NCBI GenBank assembly: GCA_016722945.1
Contig: JAEQMT010000010.1
Coordinates: forward strand, 62,001-126,000
Length of the DNA stretch: 64,000 nucleotides
Direction: 5' to 3'
Source: Desulfofustis sp. PB-SRB1
GTDB taxonomy: Bacteria > Desulfobacterota > Desulfobulbia > Desulfobulbales > Desulfocapsaceae
This document shows positions 18,813 to 28,027 of the stretch, piece by piece. The first letter of the stretch is position 1. Every line of letters begins with the position of its first letter. The position numbers were made by a program, and so were the translations under genes. Below the pieces are notes generated by a model that did no database searches, had not been told where the DNA came from, and saw only the letters and a list, made by a program, of their open reading frames with translations.

Positions 18813-19625
18813 GTGACGCCTATCTCTATGAACACGGCATCCACTTCACCCGGACAACCGGAAGGTCAACAACGGTCGCTTCGGATCGAGCATCTGAGCA
18901 AAGCCTATGTTCCCGGTAAGCCGGTGCTGAACGATATCAGCTTTTCCGTTGAAGGACAGAACAGTGTGGCAATTATCGGTCCTTCGGGGACCGGCAAGAG
19001 CACCTTGATCCGCTGCGTCAACAAGCTTATAGCGCCGACATCCGGACAAATATACGTCAGCGGTGAGAATATCACCCGGCTGCGCGGCAGGGAACTTCGG
19101 CACGCCCGCCGTAAAATCGGCATGGTGTTTCAGGAATTCAATCTGGTGGAGCGGCTCAGTGTCATGGAAAACGTGCTCAGTGGCAGGCTGGGTTACGTCT
19201 CAGCCCTGCGTGCCTGGCGGCGCGCCTACCCGCAATCCGACATCGATCGGGCCTTTGACCTTCTCGAATCCATCGGGCTCATTGATTTTTATCGCCAGAG
19301 GGCCGACAGCCTCTCGGGTGGCCAGCGCCAGCGGGTCGGTATCGCCCGGGCGATCATGCAGGCTCCCCATATCCTTCTGGCCGACGAGCCGACCTCATCC
19401 CTTGATCCGAAAACAAGCGTGGAGATTATGGAGGTGCTGGTGAAATTGTCCGAGCAGCACAATATCCCCCTGCTCATCAATATTCACGATGTTGAGCTGG
19501 CCAAACGATTCACCACCCGTATCATCGGCATCTCCCGGGGGCTGATTGTTTATGACGGACGACCCGATCAGTTGAGCAACGAACACCTGAAGACCATATA
19601 TGGCGGCGAGGAATGGCTTTCATGA
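18813..19625 (+). CDS. phnC: Phosphonate-type ABC transporter ATPase
   Basis: A 270-residue ABC ATPase with Walker [11 protein letters not shown]-loop VFQEFNLV, signature [14 protein letters not shown] and Walker [13 protein letters not shown]. The long loop after the Q-loop ([18 protein letters not shown]) is diagnostic of PhnC. The start may be GTG 18813 or ATG 18828; neither has a strong ribosome binding site. The stop overlaps the next gene (ATGA). Confidence 0.92.
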   Translation: MTPISMNTASTSPGQPEGQQRSLRIEHLSKAYVPGKPVLNDISFSVEGQNSVAIIGPSGTGKSTLIRCVNKLIAPTSGQIYVSGENITRLRGRELRHARRKIGMVFQEFNLVERLSVMENVLSGRLGYVSALRAWRRAYPQSDIDRAFDLLESIGLIDFYRQRADSLSGGQRQRVGIARAIMQAPHILLADEPTSSLDPKTSVEIMEVLVKLSEQHNIPLLINIHDVELAKRFTTRIIGISRGLIVYDGRPDQLSNEHLKTIYGGEEWLS

Positions 19626-20410
19626 GTGAGAAGGCCATTGATCGGAGACGCCCCTTTGCGGTCAACTGGTGGATTCGTCTGGGGTGGTTGCTGGCTCTGA
19701 TCTACGCACTGTATGCCTCGTACCAACTGGATGTTTCCTGGTCGCGCTTTGTGGTGGGTCTTGGCAATGGTGCCGATTTTCTGGGCGAAATGGTTCCGAT
19801 GGATTTTTCGAGATGGCGCCTGCTGGTTGAAAACCTCATCGAAACTGTCCAGATCGCCATTATCGCCTCCGCCTTCGGAGTCGCACTGTCGCTGCCTGTC
19901 GGTCTGCTGGCGGCCCGCAATCTGATGCCCGCCTGGGTCACCTGGCCGGCCAGAACCTGTATCGCCCTGTGCCGCTCGTTTCACCCGGTGATTTTTGCCA
20001 TTCTTTTCGTCAAGGCGGTGGGATTTGGCCCCTTGGCCGGGATACTGACTTTGATCTTTGCCTCCATCGGGTTTATCGGCAAACTTTTCGCCGAGGCAAT
20101 CGAAGAGATTTCACTCAAACCGCTCGAGGCCCTGCGAGCGGCCGGCGCTCCGTTCATGAGCGTCATTGTCTACGCCGTACTGCCCCAGGTACTTAACCGT
20201 TTTATCGGCTTTTCATCCTATCAGCTCGATGCCAACCTGCGCAATTCCACCATGGTCGGAATTGTCGGGGCAGGCGGTATCGGCGGCACCCTCTTTGCCG
20301 CCTTTCAACGCTTTGACTATGATTTCCTCGCGGCGATACTGGTGTCGATTATTGCCCTGGTGATGCTCAGCGAATATATCTCCCAGCGCGTCAAGCGGGT
20401 GTTTCAATGA
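19622..20410 (+). CDS. phnE: Phosphonate-type ABC permease 1
   Basis: A 262-residue inner-membrane permease with about six membrane segments and the EAA-type coupling loop ([20 protein letters not shown]). The ATG at 19622 overlaps the phnC stop and lies 9 nt after GAGGA, so it is preferred to 19613. It ends ATGA-overlapped with the second permease. Together with the paralogue it likely forms a heterodimeric channel. Confidence 0.92.
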   Translation: MSEKAIDRRRPFAVNWWIRLGWLLALIYALYASYQLDVSWSRFVVGLGNGADFLGEMVPMDFSRWRLLVENLIETVQIAIIASAFGVALSLPVGLLAARNLMPAWVTWPARTCIALCRSFHPVIFAILFVKAVGFGPLAGILTLIFASIGFIGKLFAEAIEEISLKPLEALRAAGAPFMSVIVYAVLPQVLNRFIGFSSYQLDANLRNSTMVGIVGAGGIGGTLFAAFQRFDYDFLAAILVSIIALVMLSEYISQRVKRVFQ

Positions 20411-21210
20411 GTGCTTCTTCAGCCCGGCGAACGTGGCAGCGTTTTTCTTCGGGTGAGCGTCTCGCCAGATTTACGGTATTTCTGCTGATGGCCGCCGCTC
20501 TGGCGTTTTCCATGCGAACGGTGCAGGTGATCCCCGAATTCCTGCTCGATTCGCCAACCCAGGTCATGGATCTGCTGCGTCGGATGTGGCCCCCGGATTA
20601 CCGCTACTATCCCCAGGGGATTCATACCGCTTTGATGGAGACCCTGCATATCGCCAGCCTCGGCACCTTGCTGGCGATCGTCATGGCCCTGCCGGTTGGT
20701 GTGATGGGCGCCAACAACATCGTCCGTATTCCAGCGCTGAACTGGCTATCGAAGCTGATTCTGGTCTCTTCCCGTTCGGTTAACACGTTGGTCTGGGCGC
20801 TGCTCTTTGTCGCCATTTTCGGACCCGGTCCTCTTGCCGGCACGATCTGTATCGGATTTCGCTCGGTGGGTTTTGTCGGTAAACTCTTTGCCGAAGCTCT
20901 CGAAGAGACCGACCCCGGTTCCATTGAGGCCCTCACGGCCGCCGGGGCACCCTGGCCGAGTATTTTCATCAAAGGATTCTGGCCCCAGGTGGCGCCGGCC
21001 TTTTGGGGGATCTCGCTGTTCCGCTGGGATATCAACGTGCGGGAATCCGCGGTCATCGGCCTGGTGGGCGCCGGCGGCATCGGCATGGTGCTGGACACCG
21101 CCCTCAACCTTTTTTACTGGGATCGGGTTTCGATCATTCTGGTCAGCATTTTCACCGTCGTCATCCTGGCTGAACTGTTAGTTACCGCCATCCGCAAACG
21201 TATCCTCTGA
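20407..21210 (+). CDS. phnE: Phosphonate-type ABC permease 2
   Basis: A 267-residue permease paralogous to the gene before it; shared motifs include FVGKLFAEALEE, ALTAAGAPWPSIF and VGAGGIGMVLDTALN. It starts within the preceding stop codon region (4-bp overlap). A short inverted repeat, ACGACA/TGTCGT at about 21213-21232, follows the stop and may help end the transcript, though it lacks a T-run. Confidence 0.92.
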   Translation: MSASSARRTWQRFSSGERLARFTVFLLMAAALAFSMRTVQVIPEFLLDSPTQVMDLLRRMWPPDYRYYPQGIHTALMETLHIASLGTLLAIVMALPVGVMGANNIVRIPALNWLSKLILVSSRSVNTLVWALLFVAIFGPGPLAGTICIGFRSVGFVGKLFAEALEETDPGSIEALTAAGAPWPSIFIKGFWPQVAPAFWGISLFRWDINVRESAVIGLVGAGGIGMVLDTALNLFYWDRVSIILVSIFTVVILAELLVTAIRKRIL

Positions 21211-21237
21211 AAACGACACCGGGTCTTGTCGTCAATA

Positions 21238-22002
21238 GGGGGCAGACCATGTTTAATATGTTGACAATCTAACTATCTTACAGTTTTTCTATATCAAGAC
21301 ACCCCCGCTTGATATTGCCAGGGGCACCTATGCACATCATTCAACGTGGAAATAATCGCCAGGCATGTTTCTTTGCTGATGTTGATTAAATGTTTTACCT
21401 TAGTTGGTCGAAATAGCATGCTTAGAGAGCAGATTATGCTGTTCATGCCTATGTATTGATGATCAATCACGTCCATCTTCTTCTGATAACTAAATACTCC
21501 AATAGTGCTGGAGACCTCATGAAACGTCCGGTGCAACGATATGCCCAGTATGTGAACCGCACATATACGCGTAACGGCACGCTCAAGGAGGGCAGATTTT
21601 GTTCAAGTATTGTCCAGCAGGATTAGTATCTCTTTACTTGTCAGTGCTCTATTGAACTGAATCCTGTCAGGGCAGAGATGGTGCACAATCCTGGCTAATA
21701 CTCCTGGTCGAGCTCCCGCGCTCATGGCCAGGGAGAGGATTCCGGGCTGATAACGTCACACATGCTCCACTAGAGTCTTGGTAAGAGTAGAACACAAAGA
21801 GAGGAAGTATACCGGGAGCTATTTCGGTATGAGTTGGAACCTGGCGAGATAGACAAGATCAGAAAAGCCACAAACGGGAATTTCGCACTGGGAAGCGAAA
21901 TATTTTCAGAGGAGATACGCAGCAATCTGGGCAGCGGGGTTTCGCCGGGCAAGGCTGGCCGTCCCCCAAAAACGAATGCCGATTAAAGCATGTTATGTCC
22001 CG
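21238..22002 (+). mobile_element. RAYT element, copy B (full-length but decayed)
   Basis: The element is bounded by GGGGGCAGACCATGTTTA at 21238-21255 and its inverted counterpart TAAAGCATGTTATGTCCCG at 21984-22002. Related ends occur at copy C (GGGACAGACCGCGTTTA; TAAATCGTTGTCTGTCCCA) and copies A, D and E. It carries one degenerate Y1 transposase gene. This copy defines the family in the window because both ends and the whole reading frame are recognisable. Confidence 0.78.
21291..21986 (+). pseudogene. REP-associated tyrosine (Y1) transposase, inactivated
   Basis: Reading from an ATA at 21291 (in place of ATG) gives SRHPRLILPGAPMHIIQRGN, then NRQACFFADVD with stops, then AVHAYVLMINHVHLLLITK containing the catalytic HxH, then YAQYVNRTYTRNGTLKEGRF, ELNPVRAEMVHNPG, and the C-terminal REEVYRELFRYELEPGEIDK and KAGRPPKTNAD. 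These are all RAYT blocks in order over about 230 codons, but several in-frame stops and the lost start make it a pseudogene. Confidence 0.85.
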
Positions 22003-22122
22003 TTTTTCTTTGCGGTTTTATTTATGGCGGTGACAGCGGGCTTTTTGATTAATAAGGTTCATGGTTAAGCGATGAGATCATCGCGTTGACGCTCCATACA
22101 ACACTGCGGAAAAAGGAGAAAA

Positions 22123-22593
22123 ATGGAAACCAGACTTGGCCCCCTCACTATAGTCGGTAAAGAACTGCGAACAACCAATGACAATGCTCAGGCATTTACC
22201 GATATTCCAACCTTTTGGGAAAAATTCTATCAAGATGGAACCATCGAGAAAATACCACATAAGGTCACGGAAGACATATATGCGATCTACACAAACTTTG
22301 CCCATGAGGGCATTGATAATATGGGTGTTTATTCATTTATTATTGGCTGCCAGGTACATGCCGGGGAGCATCCGCCGGAGGGGTTGGTATCTGTAGAATT
22401 ACCGAGGGCCACCTATGCGGTATTTTCATCGGAACCGGGTAGGCCGGAGAAGATTGTCGAAACCTGGCAAAAAATATGGCAATTATCTGAACAAGATAGG
22501 GGATTTGACAGCAGACGGAGTTACCGTGCCGACTTTGAGCATTACCGGCCATCGGGGGAGATTGCTGTATATATTGGAATGAAAGATGCGTAA
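22123..22593 (+). CDS. GyrI-like effector-binding domain protein
   Basis: A 156-residue stand-alone GyrI-like/AraC effector-binding domain (SRPBCC-like duplicated beta-alpha-beta-beta fold). It starts LGPLTIVGKELRTTND and ends with a DFEHYRPSGEIAVYIGMK strand typical of this family. There is no DNA-binding domain. A GGAG site precedes the ATG. It overlaps the hydrolase gene by 8 bp, so the pair is translated together. Members bind small hydrophobic molecules; the ligand here is unknown. Confidence 0.8.
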   Translation: METRLGPLTIVGKELRTTNDNAQAFTDIPTFWEKFYQDGTIEKIPHKVTEDIYAIYTNFAHEGIDNMGVYSFIIGCQVHAGEHPPEGLVSVELPRATYAVFSSEPGRPEKIVETWQKIWQLSEQDRGFDSRRSYRADFEHYRPSGEIAVYIGMKDA

Positions 22594-23281
22594 CCCCCTA
22601 TTTGAAAAGATCGAATTTGCCGCCACTGACGGGTTGTTGATTACCGCCGATTTATATCTGGCGGAAAACCCCAAAGGGTTCATGGTGCTGTGTCACCGAT
22701 CTCATTGTAACCGGGCGGAGTACCGCGAAACCGCCCCACAATTCAATGGGTTGGGATACTCATGTCTGGCCATCGACCAGCGTTCCGGTATGAAGGTGTT
22801 TGGCGAAGTGAATGAAACCAAACAGCGGGCCAAGGCCAAAGGACTGGCCACCGGCTATCGTGATGCATGGCCCGACGTTGAGGCCGCTGTTTTGCATGGC
22901 CACCGGCTCAACAATGGAGAACCCATTATCCTGGTTGGCAGTTCATATTCCGCGGCGCTGGCCCTGTTGCTGGCGGCACAAATGGAGGAGGTTGGCGCGG
23001 TTGTCTGTTTCAGCCCAGGCGAATATCTCAAAGGGATATCGGTCGCTCAGCAGATTGCGGGACTGGCGAAGCCGGTATTTGTCAGCTCAGCAAAAAAAGA
23101 GATAGAGCAGACCGCCGAGTTGGTGGCGGAAGTTGAGCCTCGTTTCATCCATCATTTCAAGCCAGAGGTGGATGGATTTCATGGTTCAAAAACTTTGTGG
23201 AAATCGGTTCCGGGACACGAAACCTATTGGCGGGCGGTAAAGGATTTTTTACGGCGGGTGATCTTGCCAATGAGTAGATAA
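22586..23281 (+). CDS. Alpha/beta hydrolase family protein
   Basis: A 231-residue serine hydrolase-like protein. The nucleophile elbow is GSSYSA near residue 116 and the likely catalytic His is in DGFHGSKTLW near residue 194. The N-terminus MVLCHRSHCNRAEYRETA corresponds to the oxyanion-hole loop. It overlaps the GyrI-like gene by 8 bp. Substrate is unknown. Confidence 0.78.
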   Translation: MRNPLFEKIEFAATDGLLITADLYLAENPKGFMVLCHRSHCNRAEYRETAPQFNGLGYSCLAIDQRSGMKVFGEVNETKQRAKAKGLATGYRDAWPDVEAAVLHGHRLNNGEPIILVGSSYSAALALLLAAQMEEVGAVVCFSPGEYLKGISVAQQIAGLAKPVFVSSAKKEIEQTAELVAEVEPRFIHHFKPEVDGFHGSKTLWKSVPGHETYWRAVKDFLRRVILPMSR

Positions 23282-23405
23282 AGGACATCTATGATAAGTA
23301 AAGTCAAGCGGAAAATGGAGATTTCCTGTGTGTCTTCACCGCTGAGCTGATTTTTTGCACGGAGCTCGGTCAGGATATGGCTCAGTAGTGGAGAATCTTA
23401 ACTAT

Positions 23406-23445
23406 TCGTAGCCTTTGGGCCATAACATGGCCGGGCGGGCTACGA
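23406..23445 (+). terminator. Hairpin downstream of the hydrolase gene
   Basis: TCGTAGCC at 23406-23413 pairs with GGCTACGA at 23438-23445, with an inner GGCCAT/ATGGCC pair. There is no immediate T-run, so it may be a processing or partial terminator structure. The remaining DNA from 23282 to 23528 holds no supported gene. Confidence 0.45.
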
Positions 23446-23528
23446 GGCACTACAAATGTTATATTAACGAATGCTGCCTTGTTTTTTAATTCTTTCTTTG
23501 GATCAACAAATGGCTTGTGACAAGAAAT

Positions 23529-23847
23529 CATCTGCGTTGGTACGCAGCAAATACCAGCACATGCCGGGTGCCCGCTGTTTCTACCGGCCCATCGTCCCAG
23601 GTTTTTTCGAGTTTATCAGGTCGTGCCGATAGGCGGCTTGCGGCGGTGATTGTTTGAGCTATCGGTGGCGACCGAAAGGGCAGAGAAAAAATCCGCTTGC
23701 TGGTCAGCTCTGCTTGACAGGACGCCGATAAAGTTGATAGAGGTAAAACCGTCGGATTTACGGCGATACCTGTCGGCGAACGGAGGTGCTTCCATGACGC
23801 GGTCGTTGGTCAACTTTTTGGCCTGGGCAGTCAGTGGTAGGGCCGCA
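23529..23847. repeat. 317-bp direct repeat, right copy
   Basis: This is the partner of the 17349-17665 repeat, in the same orientation. Its minus strand has an isolated 65-codon open frame (23616-23813) matching the codons of the left copy; the family is not recognised and the frame has no partner domain, so I do not call it a gene. Its right edge runs directly into the 3' end of a RAYT remnant. Confidence 0.8.
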
Positions 23848-23914
23848 GGGTTTCGCCGGGCAAGGCTGGTCGTCCCCGAAAAACGAATGCCGATTAAAAC
23901 GTGGTCCGCCCCCC
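23843..23914 (+). mobile_element. RAYT 3'-end fragment, copy D
   Basis: About 70 bp encoding only the end of the transposase (VSPGKAG-like, then KTNAD-like codons and stop) and the terminal sequence TTAAAACGTGGTCCGCCCC. It is fused to the right 317-bp repeat, so the repeat pair was probably shaped by insertion or recombination at this element. Confidence 0.7.
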
Positions 23915-23916
23915 GT

Positions 23917-24117
23917 TCACTTCACCGTTTCGATCAACTTGATATCCTGCCTGAGCATTTCATTGACGAGTTGGGTGACTTCCATGCCCTTTGATCTGGC
24001 TCGTTCCTGAAGGTAGCTCTGCACCTCATCATCCAGATAGACGGGAAGATTCAGCTTGGCGTTGTCACGGAAAAACTTTCCACGTTCGCCTTTTGAAAAG
24101 TCATATTCCTCTTTCAT
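23917..24117 (-). CDS. brnA: BrnA-like antitoxin
   Basis: A 66-residue ribbon-helix-helix type protein: KLNLPVYLDDEVQSYLQERA forms the beta strand and helix, and VTQLVNEMLRQDIKLIE the second helix. It lies downstream of and overlaps brnT by 4 bp (ATGA), the usual toxin-first order of BrnTA modules. It would neutralise BrnT and repress the operon. Confidence 0.8.
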   Translation of the reverse strand: MKEEYDFSKGERGKFFRDNAKLNLPVYLDDEVQSYLQERARSKGMEVTQLVNEMLRQDIKLIETVK

Positions 24118-24422
24118 ATGTCTGCCTCATAGTGGCGCTGTTCATGTGTGGTGGCTGGCCTTGCGGAGATGATCCGCACAGTGGCCGCGTTGGCGCTGAT
24201 TTCCAGATAGGTATGGACGACCAGCAATAGCTTGCTGTTCTCCGCCTGACCCATGGTGATCCAGCGTTCCTCCGTCTCACTATGTTCCTCATCCGGGATC
24301 GAGATCATCAAGGGATCATGGAACACAGTGGCCGCCAGATCAAAGCTGATACCATGCTTGCGCCGGTTACCGGCGGCCTTGGCGGCATCCCATTCAAAAT
24401 GAAACTCAAAGCGTCCCGTCAT
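24114..24422 (-). CDS. brnT: BrnT-type ribonuclease toxin
   Basis: A 102-residue protein with the BrnT pattern: FEWDAAKAAGNRRKHGISFD at the start, VFHDPL, then ERWITMGQ and the C-terminal RIISARPATTHEQRHYEAD. The conserved Lys, His, Arg and Glu positions of the RNase fold are present. It is preceded by 5 bp from an XRE-type regulator gene, which may be co-transcribed. Confidence 0.88.
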   Translation of the reverse strand: MTGRFEFHFEWDAAKAAGNRRKHGISFDLAATVFHDPLMISIPDEEHSETEERWITMGQAENSKLLLVVHTYLEISANAATVRIISARPATTHEQRHYEADI

Positions 24423-24427
24423 GGGGG

Positions 24428-24766
24428 CTATCCGGTGGCCGAGAAGCGGTTTGCGTCATGTGCGAGAATCAGGTTTTCCAGCACCGCCTTGGCGATCTTC
24501 TTCTCTTCCGGTGTAAAGCGGGCGATGGCCTCGAACTGAAGCCGTAGCTCTTCGTTGGGCCTGCTTCCCGCGTCCTCAAACACCAGTTCATCCAGGCTGA
24601 CATGTAAATCCTTGGCGAGTCGGATCAGGGTGTCGAGGGGAGGTTGTGCCGCAACTGACTCATACCGCTTAATCTGGTTGACATTCAGTTCGGTGGTATT
24701 GGCCGGACCTTGCTTGGTAAAATCATGTCGCTTGCGCAGCTGAATCAGCCGTGCTGGGAAGTTCAT
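24428..24766 (-). CDS. XRE-family helix-turn-helix protein
   Basis: A 112-residue protein with an N-terminal HTH_3 domain (RLIQLRKRHDFTKQG to LDTLIRLAKDLHVSLDELVF) and a C-terminal helical segment found in small phage-like regulators. The first helix deviates from consensus (TKQGPANTT where TQQELA is usual), so DNA binding may be altered. The start ATG 24766 is preferred to 24787. It sits just upstream of the BrnTA pair. Confidence 0.72.
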   Translation of the reverse strand: MNFPARLIQLRKRHDFTKQGPANTTELNVNQIKRYESVAAQPPLDTLIRLAKDLHVSLDELVFEDAGSRPNEELRLQFEAIARFTPEEKKIAKAVLENLILAHDANRFSATG

Positions 24767-24885
24767 TAGGGTATTCCACATGGTCAAGGCCCCCAGAATG
24801 TGGCTCTGGTTTCAGTGTACTGATCAACAATAGTACCTTATGCTGTTCTAAAGTAAAACTGCAAACTGTTCTGGTGAATTATTTA

Positions 24886-25302
24886 GGGACAGACCGCGTT
24901 TAATACAAGCAATGTCTAGCATGATGAGTTTCTCTTTGCTCGTCAGCGCTCTATGGAGTTGAATCCTGTCCGGGTAGAGATAATACACCATCTTTGTAAT
25001 ACCCTTGGTCGAGTTACCGCACTAATTGCCAGGGAGAGGAATCCGGGCTGATAACGCCGCACGTGCTTTACCAGAGTCTTGGCAAGAGTAGAACAGATAG
25101 AGAGGAAGTGTACCGGGAGTTATTTCGTTATGAGCTGGAACCTGGCGAGATAGACAAGATCAGAAAAGCCACAAACGGGAATTGCGCACTTGGAAGCGAA
25201 AGATTTTCAGAGGCGATAGGCCGGAACATGGGCCGCGGGGTTTCGCCGGGCAAGGCTGGCCGTCCCCGAAAAACGAATGCCGATTAAATCGTTGTCTGTC
25301 CC
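24886..25302 (+). mobile_element. RAYT remnant, copy C (internally deleted)
   Basis: Both ends remain: GGGACAGACCGCGTTTA at 24886-24902 and TTAAATCGTTGTCTGTCCC at 25284-25302. Only the C-terminal third of the transposase is encoded, including an intact stretch from 25063 with REEVYRELFRYELEPGEIDK and GRGVSPGKAGRPRKTNAD. The catalytic HxH is missing. About 417 bp, the size of a non-autonomous derivative. Confidence 0.75.
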
Positions 25303-25314
25303 ACTTTTCTCCGA

Positions 25315-25956
25315 CTAGGAAACGTCGATGATGGTCGGCTCCGCCAGCTCGCGCAGGATGTCGAGCTGGACGAACAGGTCGACGACCCGCAGTGATTCGA
25401 GGTCAAACTTGCCACCGAGGGCACGTGCGGTCGTGAACGCGTATATCTGATCATGGGCGGGCGGTCCGAGCTGCCCCAGCGCGCGGCGGAACAGCACCTG
25501 GTCGGCCTCGTCGGTGCAATCGAGCTCCTCCGGGCGGGAGCCGGCCACAAACGCCTCGAAGACGAGATCGGCGTCGCCGGCGGCGATGTCCTCGGCTTCG
25601 CTGCCGGTGAAGAAGATCGAATGCAGTTGTGGGTCGATGCTGATGTCGAGCCCGCTCTGCTCGCCCCATACGAACAACTACCCGAAGGCGGTTCTGGCGA
25701 TGACGTGGCGTGGGTTGTTGTCTGGATCCCAGTGGTTGCTCCCGGTGAGCCAGGACGTGAGGGCGTCGTCGTAGTCGCGGGGATCGACGCTCCAGAACAG
25801 GCCATCGCCGTAGCCGCACCAGCCGGCGGTCTGCCAGAGGCCGATCAGCAGGTCGGGCAGTCTTCCATGATAGCGTACCTGAACGGTCGTCGGCACCGGG
25901 CGACAGGCCGTCGGCTCGCCCACTTGTCTACGAAAAAAGGAATCGAAGGCGTCCAC
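25315..25956 (-). pseudogene. GAD-like/DUF1851 domain protein with internal amber codon
   Basis: Two blocks in the same frame (25956 to 25681 and 25677 to 25315) are split by one TAG at 25678-25680. The first has RYHGRLPDLLIGLWQTAGWC and the second LFVWGEQSGLDISIDPQLH, together a full 213-residue GAD-like domain plus DUF1851, proteins often seen as immunity partners of secreted toxins. The DNA is more GC-rich than its surroundings. A single AAG to TAG change would explain the stop; the gene is probably dead. Confidence 0.72.
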
Positions 25957-25977
25957 CGCGGTTTACCTCTGCAATCT

Positions 25978-27910
25978 TGATGAAGTCGTAAAAAGTCTAT
26001 TATACCACAACCGTTTAATATTATTGTAAAAACCTGCAAAAAATTGTTTGCCCAAGACTACTTCCATGGTACAATATCCTTGTAATTTCAATACGATGCA
26101 AGGTGAACCCATGTTTAACGTAAAAACCCACAAACAAGCCTACCTGTTCGATCCCTGGTCTCATCTTGGCCCCAAAAGACGCACCGCTCTGAACACCTCA
26201 TGGGCCGGCTTGTTTCAGAAACACATACTCCCCTCGCTGCCGGTTGACGCATTACGGAGCCACTACCATGGATACAACGGACGTCCGAGCAAAGAATTGT
26301 ATTCCATGATGGGCCTGATGATTCTCCAGCAGATGTTTGATCTCACCGACGACGAGGCGGTTGAACAATTCTGTTTCAATATCCAATGGCATTATGCCTT
26401 GAACATTACCAGTTCCGACGATCAGCACGCCTACGTCAGCGCCAAGACGCTGTGGTCGATGCGCGACACACTCTCTACCGAATCATTGTACCATGAAATC
26501 TTCACCGCTGCCCTGAAGACGCCGGAAAAGCTCTTCCAGGCAGACCTTGGCAAACAGCGCATGGATTCAGTCCATATTCGCTCCAACATGCGCCACCTGG
26601 GACGGATTGGCTTATTCGTCCGAACCATCAAGAAATTCCTGCTGAACCTCAAACGCCACCACCGGCTGGTCTTTGACCGGCTCGACCAGGAGTTGGTCAC
26701 CCGCTATATGAGCACCACCAGCGAATCTCTGTTTGCCATGGTCAAGCCCTCTGAGTCCAAGCACACCCTTGATCAGCTCGCCCGGGATGTGTATACCCTG
26801 ACTCAGCATGGGGGCGCCGTTTCGGCGGTGCGCGATATGGCATCATTCAAGCTGCTGCTCAGGCTGTTCACCGAACAATGCGTGGTGGATCAAGAAACGG
26901 GCGGTGAACCGCGTGCGGTTGCCCGGCCCAACAAAGAAGTCCCTTCCGACTCGTTGCAAAACCCCTCAGACCCCGATGCGGGCTACAGCGGCCATAAAGG
27001 GCAAGGGTATCAGATACAGGTGGTGGAAAGCCATACCACCAATCCTGCGCACCAGAACACCGGCAAAGGCACGGATGAGGATGAGCATGAGGATGATGGT
27101 AAACGGCTGTCACTGATCACTCATGTCGCCGTTGAATCGGCCGACAAGCATGATTCTGCCGCTCTGATCCCGGCCCTTGATGATTTGCAGCACAACGATG
27201 CGCTGCCTGAAGAACTGCTTGCCGACTCTCTGTACGGCAGTGATGATAACTGCGAAACAGCGCACCAAGACTATGAGGTGAGGGTCATCGCCCCGGTTAT
27301 GACCAGCAGCTCCGACAAGCTGTCTCTTGCTGATTGTTCCCTTGACGAACAAGGCCGGGTCCTCGCCTGCCCTGAAGGACGGGCACCGAAGACATGCAAG
27401 AAAACCAGACGCGGCTTCAGTGCTGCCTTCTCTCATGACTGCCTGCAGTGTGAGGTATATGACCGATGCCCGGTAAGCAGAGGAAAGAAGGCCTGCTACT
27501 TCCGCTATACAACCAAAGATATCCGCCTGGCACGCAGGAGGCAGGGTGAATCCACAGCCGGCTTTACAGAGAAATATCGCTATCGGGCCGGTGTCGAGGC
27601 AACGATGTCGGAGTTTGATCGGCGCACCGGGGTGAAGCATCTCAGGGTGCGGGGCATGAAGGCGGTTGGATTTGCCGCGGTGATGAAGGCCGTGGGGGTG
27701 AATATTTTCCGGGCGGCACGACAGTGGAAGCGGCGCTGCACGCCCATATCACCACAATGTGGGACAATGCCGGCCTGTTTTGCCTGGTGGAGTCGTTTCA
27801 CGCATCAGTATGCGCCACTCATGGCCACATTACGTGTCAGGCTTGCGGCGCTTCTGCCGACTCCAACGAATCGGCTTGGATTTCGATTTTAGGTTTTTAC
27901 GAGCTCATCA
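25978..27910 (+). mobile_element. IS1182-type insertion sequence
   Basis: A ~1.93-kb element delimited by imperfect inverted ends TGATGAAGTCGTAAAAAGTC (25978) and, reverse complemented at the right, TGATGAGCTCGTAAAAACCT (ending 27910). It contains one transposase gene. The ends also match those of the small palindromic element at 5180-5314. No target duplication is obvious at the chosen boundaries, so the exact ends may be off by a few bases. Confidence 0.75.
26111..27892 (+). CDS. IS1182-family transposase
   Basis: A 593-residue DDE transposase with an N-terminal DUF772 region (PSKELYSMMGLMILQQMFDL, ALNITSSDDQHAYVS), a catalytic core with GYSGHKGQGYQIQVVES and ADSLYGSDDNCE, a zinc-like Cys set (HDCLQCEVYDRCPVSRGKKAC) and a C-terminal RAGVEATMSEFDRR helix. 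ATG 26111 follows AAGGTGA; the frame is also open from 26048. The final ~50 residues look divergent and may reflect the element's end. Confidence 0.88.
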   Translation: MFNVKTHKQAYLFDPWSHLGPKRRTALNTSWAGLFQKHILPSLPVDALRSHYHGYNGRPSKELYSMMGLMILQQMFDLTDDEAVEQFCFNIQWHYALNITSSDDQHAYVSAKTLWSMRDTLSTESLYHEIFTAALKTPEKLFQADLGKQRMDSVHIRSNMRHLGRIGLFVRTIKKFLLNLKRHHRLVFDRLDQELVTRYMSTTSESLFAMVKPSESKHTLDQLARDVYTLTQHGGAVSAVRDMASFKLLLRLFTEQCVVDQETGGEPRAVARPNKEVPSDSLQNPSDPDAGYSGHKGQGYQIQVVESHTTNPAHQNTGKGTDEDEHEDDGKRLSLITHVAVESADKHDSAALIPALDDLQHNDALPEELLADSLYGSDDNCETAHQDYEVRVIAPVMTSSSDKLSLADCSLDEQGRVLACPEGRAPKTCKKTRRGFSAAFSHDCLQCEVYDRCPVSRGKKACYFRYTTKDIRLARRRQGESTAGFTEKYRYRAGVEATMSEFDRRTGVKHLRVRGMKAVGFAAVMKAVGVNIFRAARQWKRRCTPISPQCGTMPACFAWWSRFTHQYAPLMATLRVRLAALLPTPTNRLGFRF

Positions 27911-28027
27911 TCCAATAGATCGTTGAAATATTTTTTCCCATGGAGCCTGGACTTGGTGTGCTCAGCGCCAACCTCCATGAGTGGTCCATAGGTTTATTTT
28001 TTCATCCTGATCGCTTCACAAGCCGGA

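Noticed and set aside
25678-25680. TAG in the GAD-like gene read as pyrrolysine
   Set aside because: The family is not a methylamine methyltransferase and no supporting structure was seen; a nonsense mutation is simpler.
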